In this document: in pieces, positions 1-11,564 of the stretch
Position numbering within the stretch: position 1 is the first letter of the stretch
Layout: the number at the start of each line of letters is the position of its first letter
Source of the DNA: Euphrasia confusa
Lineage: Eukaryota; Streptophyta; Magnoliopsida; Lamiales; Orobanchaceae
DNA length: 64,000 nucleotides
Assembly (NCBI GenBank): GCA_954870475.1
Contig: OX940964.1
Coordinates: forward strand, 9,397,865 to 9,461,864
Direction: 5' to 3'
Translations under genes and position numbers: made by a program
Notes under the pieces: model-generated
The model's input: the letters and a program-made list of their open reading frames with translations, nothing else
What the model was told of the DNA's origin: nothing
Database searches by the model: none

Positions 1-2534
1 ACGTGCCCAAGGACTATCCCTTCTTCAACCATAAAGTGACATTTCTCGTAGTTAAGTACCAAACTTTTTTCCACACATCTGCTGAGGGCCAACTCCAGGT
101 TGTTCAAGCATGTCTCGAACGAGCTGCCATATACAGTGAAGTCATCCATGAAAACTTCTATTCCTTGCTCGAGTAGATCGGAAAAGATGCTCATCATGCA
201 TCTCTGGAATGTGCCAGGGGCGTTGCATAGACCAAATGGCATGCGTCGATATGCAAAGGTACCATATGGGCAAGTGAAAGTGGTCTTGTCCTGGTCTTCT
301 GGGGCCACCCAAATTTGCATGTAGCCTGAGTATCCGTCAAGGAAACAGAAATGGGTCTTCCCAGTTAGCCTGTCGAGCATCTCGTCAATGAAGGGTAGGG
401 GAAAATGATTTTTCTTTGTTACCTTGTTCAACTTCCTGTAGTCTATGCACACTCTCCATCCAGTTTGAAGTCGAGTTGCTATCTGCTCCTTTTTCTCGTT
501 CTCGATCACTTGAATTCCTGACTTCTTGGGCACCACATGAACTGGACTTACCCATTTGCTGTCTGAAACAGGGTAGATAATGCCCAAGTTGAGCAGCTTG
601 AGTATCTCCTTGAGCACTACCTCCTTCATAGCGGGGTTCCGTTTTCTCTGTGGATCGCGCACTGGATTTGACTCTTCCTCGAGCAATATGTGGTGTTGGC
701 ATATGGTGGGACTGATTCCCCGTATATCTGCTAAGGTCCATCCAATGGCTTTCTTGTCGATCAATTCATCAATCTGATCGACATAATGCACTTGCTCGGT
801 ATCTTCTGGGTGCTTCATTGACTTGAACAAGTCGAATGTGACCGTTTCTCCTTCAAACTTGCAGGTTAGCTTTCCAGTCTCGCAGTCAATGTGTGTCCTT
901 GCTGTCTTCAAGAATGGTCTGCCCAAGATCATCACTGGCTGCTTGCTTGATCTCCCCATGTCCAGGACATAGAAATCGGCAGGGAAAATGAGCTCCTCCA
1001 CCTTGACCAATACATCTTCCAGAATTCCCTCGGGGTACACGTTTGATCTGTCTGCCAACTGGATAACTACCCTTGTTGGTTTCATCGGCCCTATACCCAA
1101 GTCTTCGTACATTGACTTAGGCATAACATTGATAGATGCTCCCAAGTCGAGCATGGCCTTTTCTATGTTCATGTTGCCTATTATGCAGGGAATATAGAAC
1201 ATTCCAGGGTCTGCACATTTCCTTGGTACATTCCTCTGGAGCACCGCTGAAACATTCTCTCCTACTTCGAACTTGGCGTCATCTTGATATTTTACCTTTT
1301 TGGTACACAGCTCCTTGAGGAATTTGGCGCACCTGGGCATGGATTTCAGAATGGTCAACAGAGGCATGTTGATTTCCACCTTTTTAAACATCTGGAACAT
1401 CTCATTGGTGTCCTCTTTTTCCTTCTTCTTGCTCAATCTGCCTGGAAAAGGAGGGTAGATTTTTAGTGGTGTTCCTGCTTGAGAGGGTACCGCTGTTTCC
1501 TTCTGTTTTGGTATCAGCTCAAGTTCTTCTTCTGATTCTTCTTCCCCATTGACTTCTTCAACAGTCCCTTCCACTCGAGATGGTGGAGTGGGTTTTTTGG
1601 GCGCTTCAGCCAGGACCTTTCCATTTTTGAGATGGATAGCATTCAGTTGGGCGTTGTTTAGCTCAATTTGGGGAGGTAGACCGCTGGTCTTCTTTTTCAT
1701 CTCAGTCATTGCCTGGGTCAAGTGCGCCAGTTGGGCATTGATGTTCTGGAATTGCCCGCGCGACTCAAGCATTTGAGCATTTATATTCTGCAGTTGACCT
1801 CGAGTCTCAACCTTGTACTTCTCGTTGTCTTGCTTGTACCGGTCATTCTCCTGCTGGGCTTTGATATTCTCATTGACCAAGGTCTGCATCATATCTGCCA
1901 AAGTCGGGCCATTGCTCTGGTTCTGCTGGTTGCCCTGATTTTGGTAGTTGTTCCTCTGATGATTGTTCTGGCCGTGGTATTGCTGGCCTTGATTTCCTTG
2001 GTTCCCTCCGCCCTGGTAGTTGTTGTTTCCATACCGGTTGTTGTCATGATTTTTCCAGTTGTTCGAGTTGTACGTGTTCCCATTGGGCCTTTGTCCGTTC
2101 CCATTGTTCTGCATTATCACCTTGACCTCTTTGTCAAAAAGCTCAGGGCACTCGTCAGTGGCATGGTTACTTTCCTTGCAGATTTGGCATGCCTTGACTC
2201 CTCTCTTTAGTCCTGGGTTTTGGTTGAGCACCAGTTGCTCAACTATGTTGCACAGCTTGTCCAATTTGACTTCAGTTGCAGATGGTACGGGCAAGTTATT
2301 CCTGGGTAGGTCACTGCCATCCTCCCTTGTTTCTTCGGCCATCTCCTTGAAGATTTTGAATGCTTCGTCGGCCCTCTTGTTTAGAATGGATCCTCCACAA
2401 GCTGCGTTGATCCATGTCCTCTCCGTTTCTCTTAGTCCAGAGATGAAGTACTGGACCAAGTCATGGTCAAGGATCTGATGCTGTGGGCACTTGGCCAACA
2501 TCTGCTTGAACCTGACCCAGTAGTCATGGAAGTT
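1..2534 (-). pseudogene. Athila-like Ty3/Gypsy gag C-terminus, protease and reverse transcriptase (element X, runs off window)
   Basis: Reading the minus strand down from 2534, one frame gives the C-terminal part of Gag with a CX2CX4HX4C zinc knuckle (C-Q-I-C start, about 2170-2200). An Asn/Gln/Gly-rich linker follows at about 1880-2100. The aspartic protease has the Athila-type LDLGASINVMP active site near 1120-1165, with ILGRPF near 920-935. The reverse transcriptase begins near 600; FMDDFTVYG, the catalytic metal-binding motif, lies near 130-155. The frame looked open to position 1 by eye, and RNase H and integrase would lie off the left edge. The only break seen is the in-frame TAG that separates it from the upstream Gag part. 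LDLGASIN and the tRNA-Asp primer site together point to the Athila/Tat clade. Athila elements can carry an env-like gene, which would also be outside the window. Confidence 0.9.
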
Positions 2535-3194
2535 CTATCCTCCTCCCATCTTGATGCTGTTGATCTTCTTCCTCATCTGCTGGATGCGTGCAGCTGGGAA
2601 GTACTTCTCAAGGAACTTCTGCTGAAGCTGACTCCAGGTGGTCACTTCTCCAGCAGGTAGAGTGTAAAGCCACTCTCGGGCACCTTCGGCCAGTGAGAAA
2701 GGGAAGGCTAGGAGCCTGATGTATTCCCCTAGCCCTTCACTTGCTCGGATGGTGCCACATGCCAATTCAAAGTCTTGGAGATGTCTCTGGGGATCCTCCA
2801 AGGGCATGTCACTGAACTTGGGCAAGATATGGATGAAACCGTGCTTCATTTCCCAAGTATTGTTTTCAACCGTGGGCAAGGTGATGCCCAGTGGTTTCAG
2901 ATTCAAGTTCTCTGGGAACATCGTGTCCCTCAACGTCTTGGCTCTCTCTTCTCCCATCCTTGATCGCGTAGGTGACCTGGATGTGTTCGGTGAATCTTCT
3001 CTCGCTGTGTCCGAGATCGACTCTCCTGTCTCAGTTATGGTCAACTGAGTTACTTGAGCGGCACGTGCTAATGCTTGCTTTTGTCTTGTTGCTTTTCGAT
3101 TCTTCCTTGCGGTTCGCTCGATTTCAGGATCAAATAGTAGCCCTGTATCCTTGCTTCCCGATGAGTCAGAATCCTGCATACAAAAATAGGTCAA
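2535..3194 (-). pseudogene. Athila-like Gag N-terminal part (element X)
   Basis: A 219-codon minus-strand frame holds a retrotransposon Gag core. It includes the segment LGITLPTVENNTWEMKHGF, then the helical part with AREWLYTLP and LEKYFPAARIQQMRKKI that is typical of plant Gypsy Gag (capsid-like assembly protein). The first Met at 3194 is 38 nt inside the primer binding site, a short leader for this clade. The frame ends at a TAG (2535-2537) where the family normally continues into the rest of Gag, and the same frame resumes directly after it. I read this as one nonsense mutation rather than a natural terminator; programmed readthrough is possible but unsupported. Confidence 0.85.
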
Positions 3195-3231
3195 GCGTTA
3201 GCACGGAAAACTATTGGCTTGGAATATTGCC

Positions 3232-3249
3232 TCCCCGGCAACGGCGCCA
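3232..3249 (-). other. Primer binding site of element X (tRNA-Asp type)
   Basis: On the minus strand the 18 nt TGGCGCCGTTGCCGGGGA are complementary to the 3' end of plant tRNA-Asp(GTC), the usual primer of Athila and Tat elements. It lies 4 nt inside the LTR border. Confidence 0.9.
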
Positions 3250-3253
3250 ATTT

Positions 3254-4963
3254 TGACGCTACCGTCGTGGAGTAGCGCAAAATAATATTTATAGTTCCTA
3301 AACTATTCACTAGCACAAGTACTAGTAGCAAGTATAGGGTCGATCCCACGAGGAAGCGATTTAGCTTATAGTTTTCCCGGCTTTGAATGCTCAATTGGGT
3401 TGTCACGTTTGAAGAGGTTTTGTTTTGGAGAGCAGTTGGGCACTGCCGAACCGTGGTCACCGTGTTTACTTGACTGAAAATAACAAATAACTTAAACAGA
3501 AATAAAACTAGCATGCAACCTAATTAACAGACTGAGCAATTAACAGACTCGACTAATCAAATAAGAAGAAACAAATAAAGACTAAAGTATCCAGGCATTG
3601 ACTCCCCTGACTTCCCCCTTGACCTATGTGCTGCCGATCATCGGTACGTATATCATTTTGCTAACAGTTTTGTCTTCCAGTTATAGATCCCAAGTATTAA
3701 CATCCCTATAATGTCACGCATATTAATACCCCGAACCCTTATTCGCTCTTATGTTTAAGTCCTGCTAGATCTCTCTCAACAAGTCTCCTGACGTTGACCA
3801 ATTCGACACTATGTGACCGCATGAGTCTAAGTTGATCAAGTCGCCTTCATCCTCCAAGAAAACCCGGAATGGCCAATAGCATGCCTGGACAGACCCAAGT
3901 CATACGACCACATCTCCAGCAACATGTTGTACTTCGCGGACGCCCAGTCTCCCGGTCGCGTTGATCCACGTACTCCTGTGTTAGGCAAGTCGGGGTTCCC
4001 ACTGGTCACTGTAGGATTGCCCAAGTCCCTAACATGCTTAAGTTACTACCCTGTTGAATCGGGAACAAAATTCAGCTAGTTGTTGTCATCAATAAGCCTC
4101 CCGGCATGATCATGTCTTAGGGTTGGTCAGGTTCTGTCTTTGCCCAGATACAAACAGATTAGCTACTTGACATAATTAAAACAGAAAATAAAATAGAAGA
4201 AGTAAAGCGAACTGAACTATGCATTAAAACGGGAAATTGTTCAAAGGGAAATAAACCAAATACGAAATCAAAAGCATAAAAACATAAGGGAAATTGTTTT
4301 TGGCCCGAAGGCTTAACAGGAAATAAACACCGGCGAGTTTAGTTGCTCACGCGGCTGCCGTCGTCTTCGCTGGTCAGGTAGGTCTTCGATCCGTCTTCTT
4401 CGCTGCTCATGCGTCGTCCTTTTCTTCATCAGTCACTTCTTCTTAAATAGACGGGCTTCAGATGATGAGAGACGTGTGGGGGAAAATACCTCCAAGTGCG
4501 GACGAGAGTCCTACTTGGGTTGGAGTTTGAATCTGGCCGCCTTTGAAGACTCCGCAAATCCCAGGACTCCTGGTACACCGACTGCCCAACGTTCCGTCTC
4601 CGTCAATGTTAGTGCTTGCCCATGTACTTCCTTCTCTGACTGATTGAGGTAGCGGACCATGTGCGGTACTTGGTCGGCATCAAGTCTTGCTCCACCTGCT
4701 GACGTCCTGGTTGCTTGCTCAACTCCGCTGGACCCTTTTCGTCAGTCTGGCTTGCTCAACTAGTGCTCTTGACCATGGAAGGTGATTTCCTTGCCTCTTT
4801 CACACAGTGCGCTCCTCTTTTCACTCCTTTACCTGCCCACCTGCAAAACTTGCCCAAGTACCCAAACGTGCCCTCCCAGACACAAATAAAGTAAAAACAA
4901 ACTAAGGACTCGATTTACTTGACTCTAAAAACCTAAAAATGAGCCAAAAAATATGGCTCATCA
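3254..4963 (-). repeat. 5' LTR of Athila-like element X
   Basis: About 1.71 kb bounded by TGA at 3254 and TCA at 4963 (matching inverted ends) and placed directly outside the primer site, so it is the 5' LTR of a minus-strand element. It has no long coding frame. The following CCGCC (4964-4968) would be the target duplication; its partner is outside the window. The last 130 bp resemble a detached fragment at 16547-16676. Confidence 0.85.
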
Positions 4964-5637
4964 CCGCCCTAATCCCAGAGCAAGATCCCAACGCCCCACA
5001 GTCAACAGATCTCCGAGCAGAACTGGTCTGCTTCACTGGTTTTGGGCTTGAGTAGAGTATTAGGGCACATGCAGCGGAGTATATATATTAATCAAAAAAC
5101 AGAGTAAGAGAGATAGAGAGAATTGAGCTTTCAGCTCAGGACTGAGGAACTGCAGTCACAGCAGAGGTCGCCGACACCACCAAACAAGGGAGGAGCCGCC
5201 TGAGACCAAGCCAACAACACCCAGAGCACAATCCACACACACACACTCACTCACAACCCTCGGCTCACACGAGGATCTCACAGATCTACACCACAAAAAC
5301 ACCACTGGAGGTGAAGAAGGTGAAGAGGACAGAAATCGCACACAGTGAAGGTAGGGTTTACACACAGTAGGTAAGGAGTGAAGTGAGTACGGGTGGGGGT
5401 GATTTCAGGTCACAAAAAGAGAAGGCAACGGTTCAGATTAAGCCACACCATTACCATACATTGATCAAGGGCCAGGATTAGGTCAACTCAACAATTAGGT
5501 AAGTAGTGAGTTGGGCTAAACAGATGGGCCAACACAAGAGTATTAGATGGGCTGCACTTCAATGGGTTGTTGGGCTGGCTCTTTAATGTGCTATTGGGCC
5601 AGCACCATAAAAGGAATGGGCCAACACAATTACAACA
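4964..5637 (-). repeat. 3' LTR region of Copia element A (outer border uncertain)
   Basis: On the minus strand the LTR starts TGTTGTAATTG at 5637, right after a polypurine tract. Downstream are a pyrimidine-rich stretch (5098-5125) and an AT-rich TATA-like run near 5083-5092. I cannot place the LTR end because the matching 5' LTR is not in the window; part of 4964-5040 could be older flank. No coding frame here is credible. Confidence 0.65.
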
Positions 5638-5648
5638 TTCTCCACCTT
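5638..5648 (-). other. Polypurine tract of element A
   Basis: Minus-strand AAGGTGGAGAA abuts the LTR start at 5637. This is where plus-strand DNA synthesis is primed in LTR retrotransposons. Confidence 0.75.
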
Positions 5649-5964
5649 GTTGGCAACATACTGGTTTCCCCTGCTCAAGCAATTCATAAAGACATTACAT
5701 GCTGGTTAAAAGCCAGACACATGCAAACACAGTCATCCCAGTTCATCATAGCCTTAGCCCTGCACACCTAAGTGTACAGGGCAAGTTACACAAAGTAACA
5801 AAACAATATAATGACTCCTCAGCCCTACCTGAGGCATTCAGAGAACAGTATAAAGACAATTTCAAATAGAAACTCATCTTACACACAGTAAGAAGTAAAT
5901 GGGTTAATAACCTTGGGTCAGAACTCCAAAAAAGAACACAAAGCACATAGCAAGCAAGAGCAAC
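5649..5964 (-). other. 3' untranslated stretch of element A
   Basis: Between the end of the RNase H remnant and the polypurine tract. I see no recognisable coding sequence or second gene in it. Confidence 0.5.
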
Positions 5965-6502
5965 TAATCACAGGCATCAAAATCCAGAAATTTCAAACAA
6001 AAGAGAAATTTTTCCAAAGGCACTGATTTAGTTCCCATATCAGAAGGATTATGGTGAGTGGAAATCTTTTCAAGTAGAATATCACCTTTTTCAACAAGTT
6101 CTCTAATAAAGCGATACCTAACATCAATATGTTTAGTTATATCATGTAAACAGGATTTTTACATAACTGTATGCCAGATTGGGAATCAGAAAACACATAG
6201 ACACTACCACTTAGCATTTTAATCTCAGATAACAGACCTTTCAACCAAATAGCTTCCTTGAAGAAATCAGTAATAGCAATATACTCAGATTAAGTAGTAG
6301 AAAGGGCAACAACATTTTGCAACTGAGATTTCCAACTAACACAGGCACCACACATAGTGAACACATATGAGGTAGAAGACTTTCTAGAATCCCTATCATT
6401 AGCATAATTAGAATCCGCATAATCACTCAACATAACTTCAGCCTTTGATTTAGAAAATCTCAAGCCAAAGCTTCTAGTACCAGACAAGTAATAAACAGCC
6501 AT
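5965..6502 (-). pseudogene. Copia RNase H remnant of element A
   Basis: Two overlapping minus-strand frames carry an RNase H domain. Visible pieces are the first catalytic Asp region (SDYADSNYANDRDSRKSSTSY), the VSWKS segment, and, between about 5975 and 6160, the C-terminal part with KHIDVRYRFIREL and NPSDMGTK. A frame change falls near 6290, so no single protein spans the domain. RNase H degrades the RNA strand during reverse transcription and sits at the C-terminus of Copia Pol, as expected next to the LTR. Confidence 0.8.
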
Positions 6503-7194
6503 TTCATGGCTTCCCTATGAGCCTGCCAAGGGTTAGCCATGCACCTACTTAAACAGCTAACACTATAAGCTATATCAGGTCTAGTAGACACCATCAAGTA
6601 CATAACAGACCCCACATCACAAGCATAAGACACAGAGAGCATAAAAGCAATTTCAGACTCAGTCTTTGGACACTGGTCCTTAGACAACACAAAATGAGAA
6701 GCAAGGGGAACAGAAACAGATTTGCAACCTAGCATGGAAAACCTTTCTAGCAATTTATGCACATAGGAAGTTTGATTTAGATGAATATAACCTTCAGTTC
6801 TATTTCTCACAATATTCATACCTAGTATTTTCTTAGCATCTCCTAAATCTTTCATTTCAAATTTAGTACTTAAACTCTTTTGAACAGATTTCACAGAATC
6901 AAGATTAGGGGAAAGGATAAGCATATCATCCACATAAAGCAAAGGAAAAATAGGTATGGCAAATTTGTTCAAATAATACAAACAAGGATCATAAGAACTC
7001 CTACTGAACTTCAGAGAAATCATAAATTCATCAAACTTTTTATTCCATTGCATAGGTGACTGTTTCAAACCATAAAGAGATTTTTTCAAAAGACAAACAT
7101 GTTCAGTTTTAGTTTTATCAACAAAACCCTCTGGTTGTTTCATAAAAATCCTTTCTTCTAAGTCACCATGTAAAAAGGCAGTTTTAACATCCAT
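6460..7194 (-). pseudogene. Copia reverse transcriptase, main part (element A)
   Basis: A 244-codon minus-strand frame begins MDVKTAFLHGDLEERIFMKQ. It carries GLKQSPMQWNKKFD, the catalytic YVDDMLI box (about residue 85-90), FEMKDLGDAKKILGM and the STRPDIAYSVS segment. Just upstream, the codon after DWELK is TAA where the family normally has a Gln (Q-M-D-V), consistent with a C-to-T change. The domain is thus cut from its N-terminus by one nonsense mutation. The sequence looks Tork/Tnt1-like (inference), clearly different from elements B to H. Confidence 0.85.
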
Positions 7195-7965
7195 TTATTT
7201 AAGTTCCCAGTCATAATGAGCACACAAAGCAAGCATTATTCTCACAGTAGTAAACTTCACAACAGGAGCAAATATTTCATTATAATCAATCCCTTCTTTT
7301 TGTGAAAAACCTTTGGCAACTGACCTAGCTTTATATCTGATATCATTACCCTCTTGTTTAACTTTGAAAAACCATTTACAGTCCACAACAGAACACTTAG
7401 AGGGTTTAGGGACTAAAGTCCAAGTTCCATTTTTCAATAAAGAGTTAATTTCTTCATTCATGGCAGAAAGCCAGTTTTTGGAATGTTCAGATTTTAAAGC
7501 TTCCACATAGCATTTAGGTTCAGAGTTGTGAATCACATCATGCATATTAAAGGCAAAAGCATTTAACTGAAAATCATTTAACCTAGCATAAGCTCTAGGG
7601 TTTCTCCTATCCCTATCTCTAGCAAGTTGGTAATCACTAGGCACATAATCATTTTCATTATCAGGCATGGGGGGATTATTATAATCATTAGGGTTGACAG
7701 TTTGAGAATTAGCTAGCAAAGAGTGGCCTGATACATCAGGTACATGTACACTAGGGTTTAACACAGAAGGTATAGGCATGTTCACAGAGTCAGGCACACA
7801 AGCAGGACCAGAATCATGCAAACAAGTATCATTAGGCATTTCAGGCAAATCACTAGAATCATGTTCATTCACAGAATCAAGTACAGGAGTAAGCTGCACC
7901 TCATTTTGGACATCCAAATTGGACTGACTCACAGGCAAATATGGAAATTCAGATTCATTAAACAC
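7195..7965 (-). pseudogene. Copia integrase tail and reverse transcriptase N-terminus (element A)
   Basis: This 256-codon minus-strand frame has an acidic, low-complexity linker (about residues 1-110). DYQLARDRDRRNPRAYAR follows, the typical link from integrase to reverse transcriptase. The RT N-terminus then includes NEEINSLLKNGTWTLVPKP, VVDCKWFFKVK and FSQKEGIDYNEIFAPVVK. It ends in the TAA that separates it from the YVDD part. Confidence 0.85.
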
Positions 7966-8243
7966 AACATCCCTACTAGTAATAGTTTTAAAAAACCAGG
8001 GTCACATCTAAGCCACAACCTGTAACCTTTAGTAACTTTAGGGTAACCAAGAAAAACACATTTTTTAGCCCTGGGTTCTAATTTATCCCCAGAGTGGTGG
8101 ACCAAAGCAGAACAACCAAAAATTCTCAAGTTTGTCAAGTCGATAGATTTTCCAGAAAGCACATTTTCAGTGCACTTTCCCTTGAGAGGCACAAAAAGAG
8201 ATCTATTAATCAGATAAGTTGCAGTTAAATAACACAGCTTCAC
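7929..8243 (-). pseudogene. Copia integrase C-terminal segment, frameshifted (element A)
   Basis: A 104-codon frame contains LRIFGCSALVHHSGDKLEPRA and CVFLGYPKVTKGYRLW, the conserved post-catalytic integrase segment of Copia elements. It overlaps both neighbouring frames in a different phase, so small indels separate it from the core (8206-8625) and from the downstream linker. Confidence 0.8.
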
Positions 8244-8643
8244 CCCATAATTTTTTACTTAGACCAGAAGAAGTAAGTAAACACCTAACTCTCTCTAATA
8301 AAGTCCTATTCATTCTCTCAGCCACTCCATTTTGTTGTGGGGTATAGGGAACTGTCCTATGTCTTCTAATACCAGCTTCAACACATAAATCATTCATAGA
8401 GGCATTACAAAATTCAAGACCATTGTCTGTCCTAAGAGTTTTAATTTTCAAACCAGTTTGATTTTCAATAAGGGTTTTAAACTCTTTAAATTTTGCAAAC
8501 ACATCAGATTTATTTTTCATTAGAAAGACCCACACTTTTCTGGAAAAATCATCTATGGCAGAAAGAAAGTACCTATTGTCACCTTGGGTAGGTTCAGGGG
8601 AAGGACCCCACACATCAGCATGCATATACTCAAGGATACACTT
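8206..8643 (-). pseudogene. Copia integrase catalytic core (element A), cut by element B
   Basis: The frame shows the DD35E triad region by region: HADVWGP (first Asp), RTDNGLEF (second Asp) and TPQQNGVAERMNRTLLE (Glu). Integrase inserts the cDNA into the host genome. The upstream zinc-binding part of the same protein lies about 12.6 kb away at 21220-21734, because element B inserted at 8648/8649. The two halves are joined by the 5-bp duplication AGTAG. Confidence 0.88.
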
Positions 8644-8648
8644 AGTAG
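8644..8648. repeat. Target site duplication AGTAG, left copy (element B)
   Basis: AGTAG precedes the TGTTGG LTR start at 8649 and recurs immediately after the LTR end at 21214. This proves that B inserted as a unit into the integrase of A. Confidence 0.93.
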
Positions 8649-10291
8649 TGTTGGAATTCGATATCCCGGGCTATTAAAATTTGCGGAAACAATAACCCAA
8701 TAAAAAATCCTTCGCCGGACATCACACGAACGCCGACGAACGCGCCGGAGTCCAGCCGACGAAACCATGCACCCGAAGGCGCACGGCTGCCCCCAGCCGA
8801 ACCCCCGTGTCGCGGGGTTCATGCGATCGCCGATCGCATCGTGCGATCGGTCGGGGTGGGGCTGCCCAGCAGCCCCTGCGGCGAGTCCGGCGACTCGCCG
8901 CCGCCTGGAGGTGAACCACCTTCACGGTGGGGAGGGACGGCACCAGCCCGCGCCCTCCGCGATCGATCAAGCGATCGATCGCATGCCCTCGGCCCAGCCG
9001 AGGGTTCGACCCTCTCGCCCCATGAAACCCTAGGGGCGATCAATCCCGTGGTCTGGTGGTTCGACCACCACCACGCGATCGTCCCTCGTTCCGGATCTCA
9101 TACTTTGGGTCTTGCGTTCACGGTATTTCACGATAATTAAAATCGATTAAAATCATAAGGGCGTTGAGATTTTATACCTTCGATTCGTTGTTCGGAGAAA
9201 CGGAATCAAGATGACCTTTGAATCTTCCCACGTATTCCTTGCACTAGCTTGAACGTCGGGTAGGCGACGATCCTCCAAGCTTATGGATCTCCTTCATGAA
9301 CTCTCTAGACTAATCAAGTATGATTATCTTGTCTTGTCTAATTGTGAAGACCATGTAGTGCTTTTATAGGCTACGTAGGGGATCTAAAGGAGGTGGAATA
9401 TTGTGATTCCAATATTAATGATTAAATTGAGCCCAAGCCCAAATTTATTAATCCCATTAATATTAATTAATTTATTTTCCACTATATAAATTAATTGCAC
9501 TCCCAATATTAAACCATATTATATCCAAATAATATTTCTCCGGTAGTATTATTTATTCCGTGTATTTAAGATATAAATATCCATGAATAAAATTTATTTA
9601 TTGCTTAATAAATTTATTCATCTCTTATATCCGAGAATAGTACCACTCAACCTTATTTATTATGCGGAACAAATCCACTCGCGAGGTTTACATAATAAAT
9701 CCTTATGAGCTCATCTCGGGGATATTATCAACCCTTCCGGGATACACTGTCCCGTCAAGAATTCACGGCATGCCATATATAAAATATAGTGACCCAACTT
9801 AACCGGTAATTGACCCAATAATTAAACCGGTCAATTCCTTTGGAAAATCAAAGTCACTTATATTAAATATACACACCCGCAATTGTATCGGGGATTAAGA
9901 ATAAAATACACTGATTCTTAAATCAATTATCACCGAGCAAACCTAATTGATAGTCTCAAGCGATCCGCTCAATACACCAAGTGTACAAGTGTGATAAAAT
10001 AATTAAGACAAATTATTTTCTCTCTCACACAACGACTATACCGATGGATTGGTCCGTGTCCATCTAGGTCGTGAGCAACTATTTGATTAAATACGAGTAA
10101 CCGATAGTATGATCTTCTGTGTGACGTCGCACACCATACTAACTACAACGTATATAATCCAGGACTATAATTTGCATATATTTAATTAACAGTAATTAAA
10201 AGCAAATGAATGTTCATTATTAATAGGTAAATGAAAGTGCACAAGGAGTTCAGAATACTCAAATCTAGACATTAAGTATACTACTCCAACA
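8649..10291 (-). repeat. 3' LTR of element B
   Basis: 1643 bp, TGTTGG to CCAACA, followed by a polypurine tract. On the minus strand it has a TATA box (TATAAAA, plus positions 9362-9368). A splice-donor-like AG|GTATAAAA lies beyond it (near 9178), then a GC-rich hairpin block (8799-9071). A U3 dyad lies at 10106-10140, with AGTATG/CATACT arms around GTGTG/CACAC. Confidence 0.93.
8799..9071 (-). other. Hairpin array in the transcribed part of the B LTR
   Basis: Consecutive short inverted repeats can be read directly: GAACCCC/GGGGTTC, GGGGCTGC/GCAGCCCC (8861-8879), GCGAGTC/GACTCGC, GCGATCGATC/GATCGATCGC (8959-8982), CCCTCGGC/GCCGAGGG (8986-9004) and GTGGT/ACCAC. The block lies downstream of the TATA box, so it would be in the RNA leader. 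Confidence 0.75.
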
Positions 10292-10302
10292 ATCTCCCAC
10301 TT
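10292..10302 (-). other. Polypurine tract of element B
   Basis: Minus-strand AAGTGGGAGAT abuts the LTR. The tract is the same in B and the plus-strand element E, and also in C, D and G; F and H keep the same core. Confidence 0.88.
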
Positions 10303-10305
10303 ATA

Positions 10306-11564
10306 CTAAGGTCTAGTCTTATCTTCCAAACTTCTGACTCCCAAACCCTCCAAGTGCTTGAAATATACTTCCTTAGGAAGTATCTTGGTGAAAGGGTCCG
10401 CTAGGTTGTCCTCCGAAGCTATCTTGGTGACTACTGCATCGCCCCTCTTGACGATGTATCGAACCAGGTGGTACTTGCGCTCTATGTGTTTCGTAGCACT
10501 ATGGGACCGTGGTTCCTTACTGTTTGCCACTGCACCGCTATTGTCACAATAAATTGTCATAGCTTTGGGCAAACTCCGAATCACATCTAAGTCCTGGAGG
10601 AAATTAAGGAACCATACTGATTCTTTCGCTGCCTCTGAGGCTGCAACATATTCAGCTTCCATGGTAGAGTCCGAAATGCACTTTTGCTTAACACTCTTCC
10701 ATGATACGGCTCCACCACCCAAAGTGTACACATAGCCTGATGTCGACTTACGCCGGTCCTTATCAGCTTGGAAATCCGAATCCGTGTAACCCAAAGGAAT
10801 CAGATTGTCTGCCCCGTAACTTAGAACATAATCCCTAGTATTTCGCAAATACTTGAAAATGCTCTTTACGGCAGTCCAATGAGCCTTTCCAGGATTACTC
10901 TGATATCTCGCTACTATGCCCACTGCATAGCAGATATCAGGCCTCGTGCATAACATTGCATACATCAAGCTTCCCACAGCCGAAGCGTAGGGAACTGCTT
11001 TCATTTCATCTTTCTCTTTCTGTGTCCGAGGACACATCTCCTTAGAAAGATAAGTTCCTTTACTGAAGGGCAGTTCACCCTTCTTGGAATCTTGCATGTT
11101 AAAACGAGCCAGAATCGTGTCTATGTAAGATTGCTGGGAAAGGTACAATGTTCTACTCCGGCGATCCCTTATAACCTTGATCCCTAGAACATGTCCAACT
11201 TCTCCCAAATCTTTCATATCGAATTGTCTAGACAACCATCCCTTTATGTCTGATAACATCTTCACACTGTTCCCAATGAGAAGAATGTCGTCTACATAAA
11301 GCACGAGAAACACCACCTTCTTTCCATCACGCTTCCAATACACACACGATTCGTCCATGCTTTGATTGAATCCAAAAGATTGGACTACTTCATCAAACCG
11401 CAGGTTCCACGATCCCGAGGCTTGTTTCAATCCATAAATGGATCGATTAAGCTTGCACACTAGATGATCTCGCCCCTTAGCAATGAATCCTTCTGGTTGT
11501 TTCATATAAATCGTCTCGTCAAGACTTCCATTTAGGAAAGCTGTCTTGACATCCATTTGCCACA
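10306..11564 (-). pseudogene. Copia reverse transcriptase and RNase H of element B (3' part of pol)
   Basis: A clean 419-codon minus-strand frame runs from the Q-M-D-V-K-T-A-F-L-N-G segment of RT through YVDDILL (about residue 92) and FDMKDLGEVGHVLGIK. RNase H follows, with GYTDSDFQADKDRRKSTSGY, SDSTMEAEYVAASEA, IYCDNSGAVA and EDNLADPFTK, ending at 10306 close to the polypurine tract. RNase H is intact here, unlike in E. The RT N-terminus and integrase are absent because the frame is cut by the LTR of element C at 11565. Confidence 0.92.

Noticed and set aside
1722..2210. Plus-strand Leu/Val-rich frame resembling a membrane protein
   Set aside because: It is the reverse complement of the Asn/Gln-rich linker of Athila-like Gag; the hydrophobic look is an artefact of the opposite strand.
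4964..5060. Host gene fragment between X and A
   Set aside because: A few codon-like triplets but no open frame or recognisable motif; probably LTR or old repeat sequence.
5649..5964. env-like or extra gene between pol and LTR of element A
   Set aside because: No frame with transmembrane or surface-protein character; the short frames here are chance.
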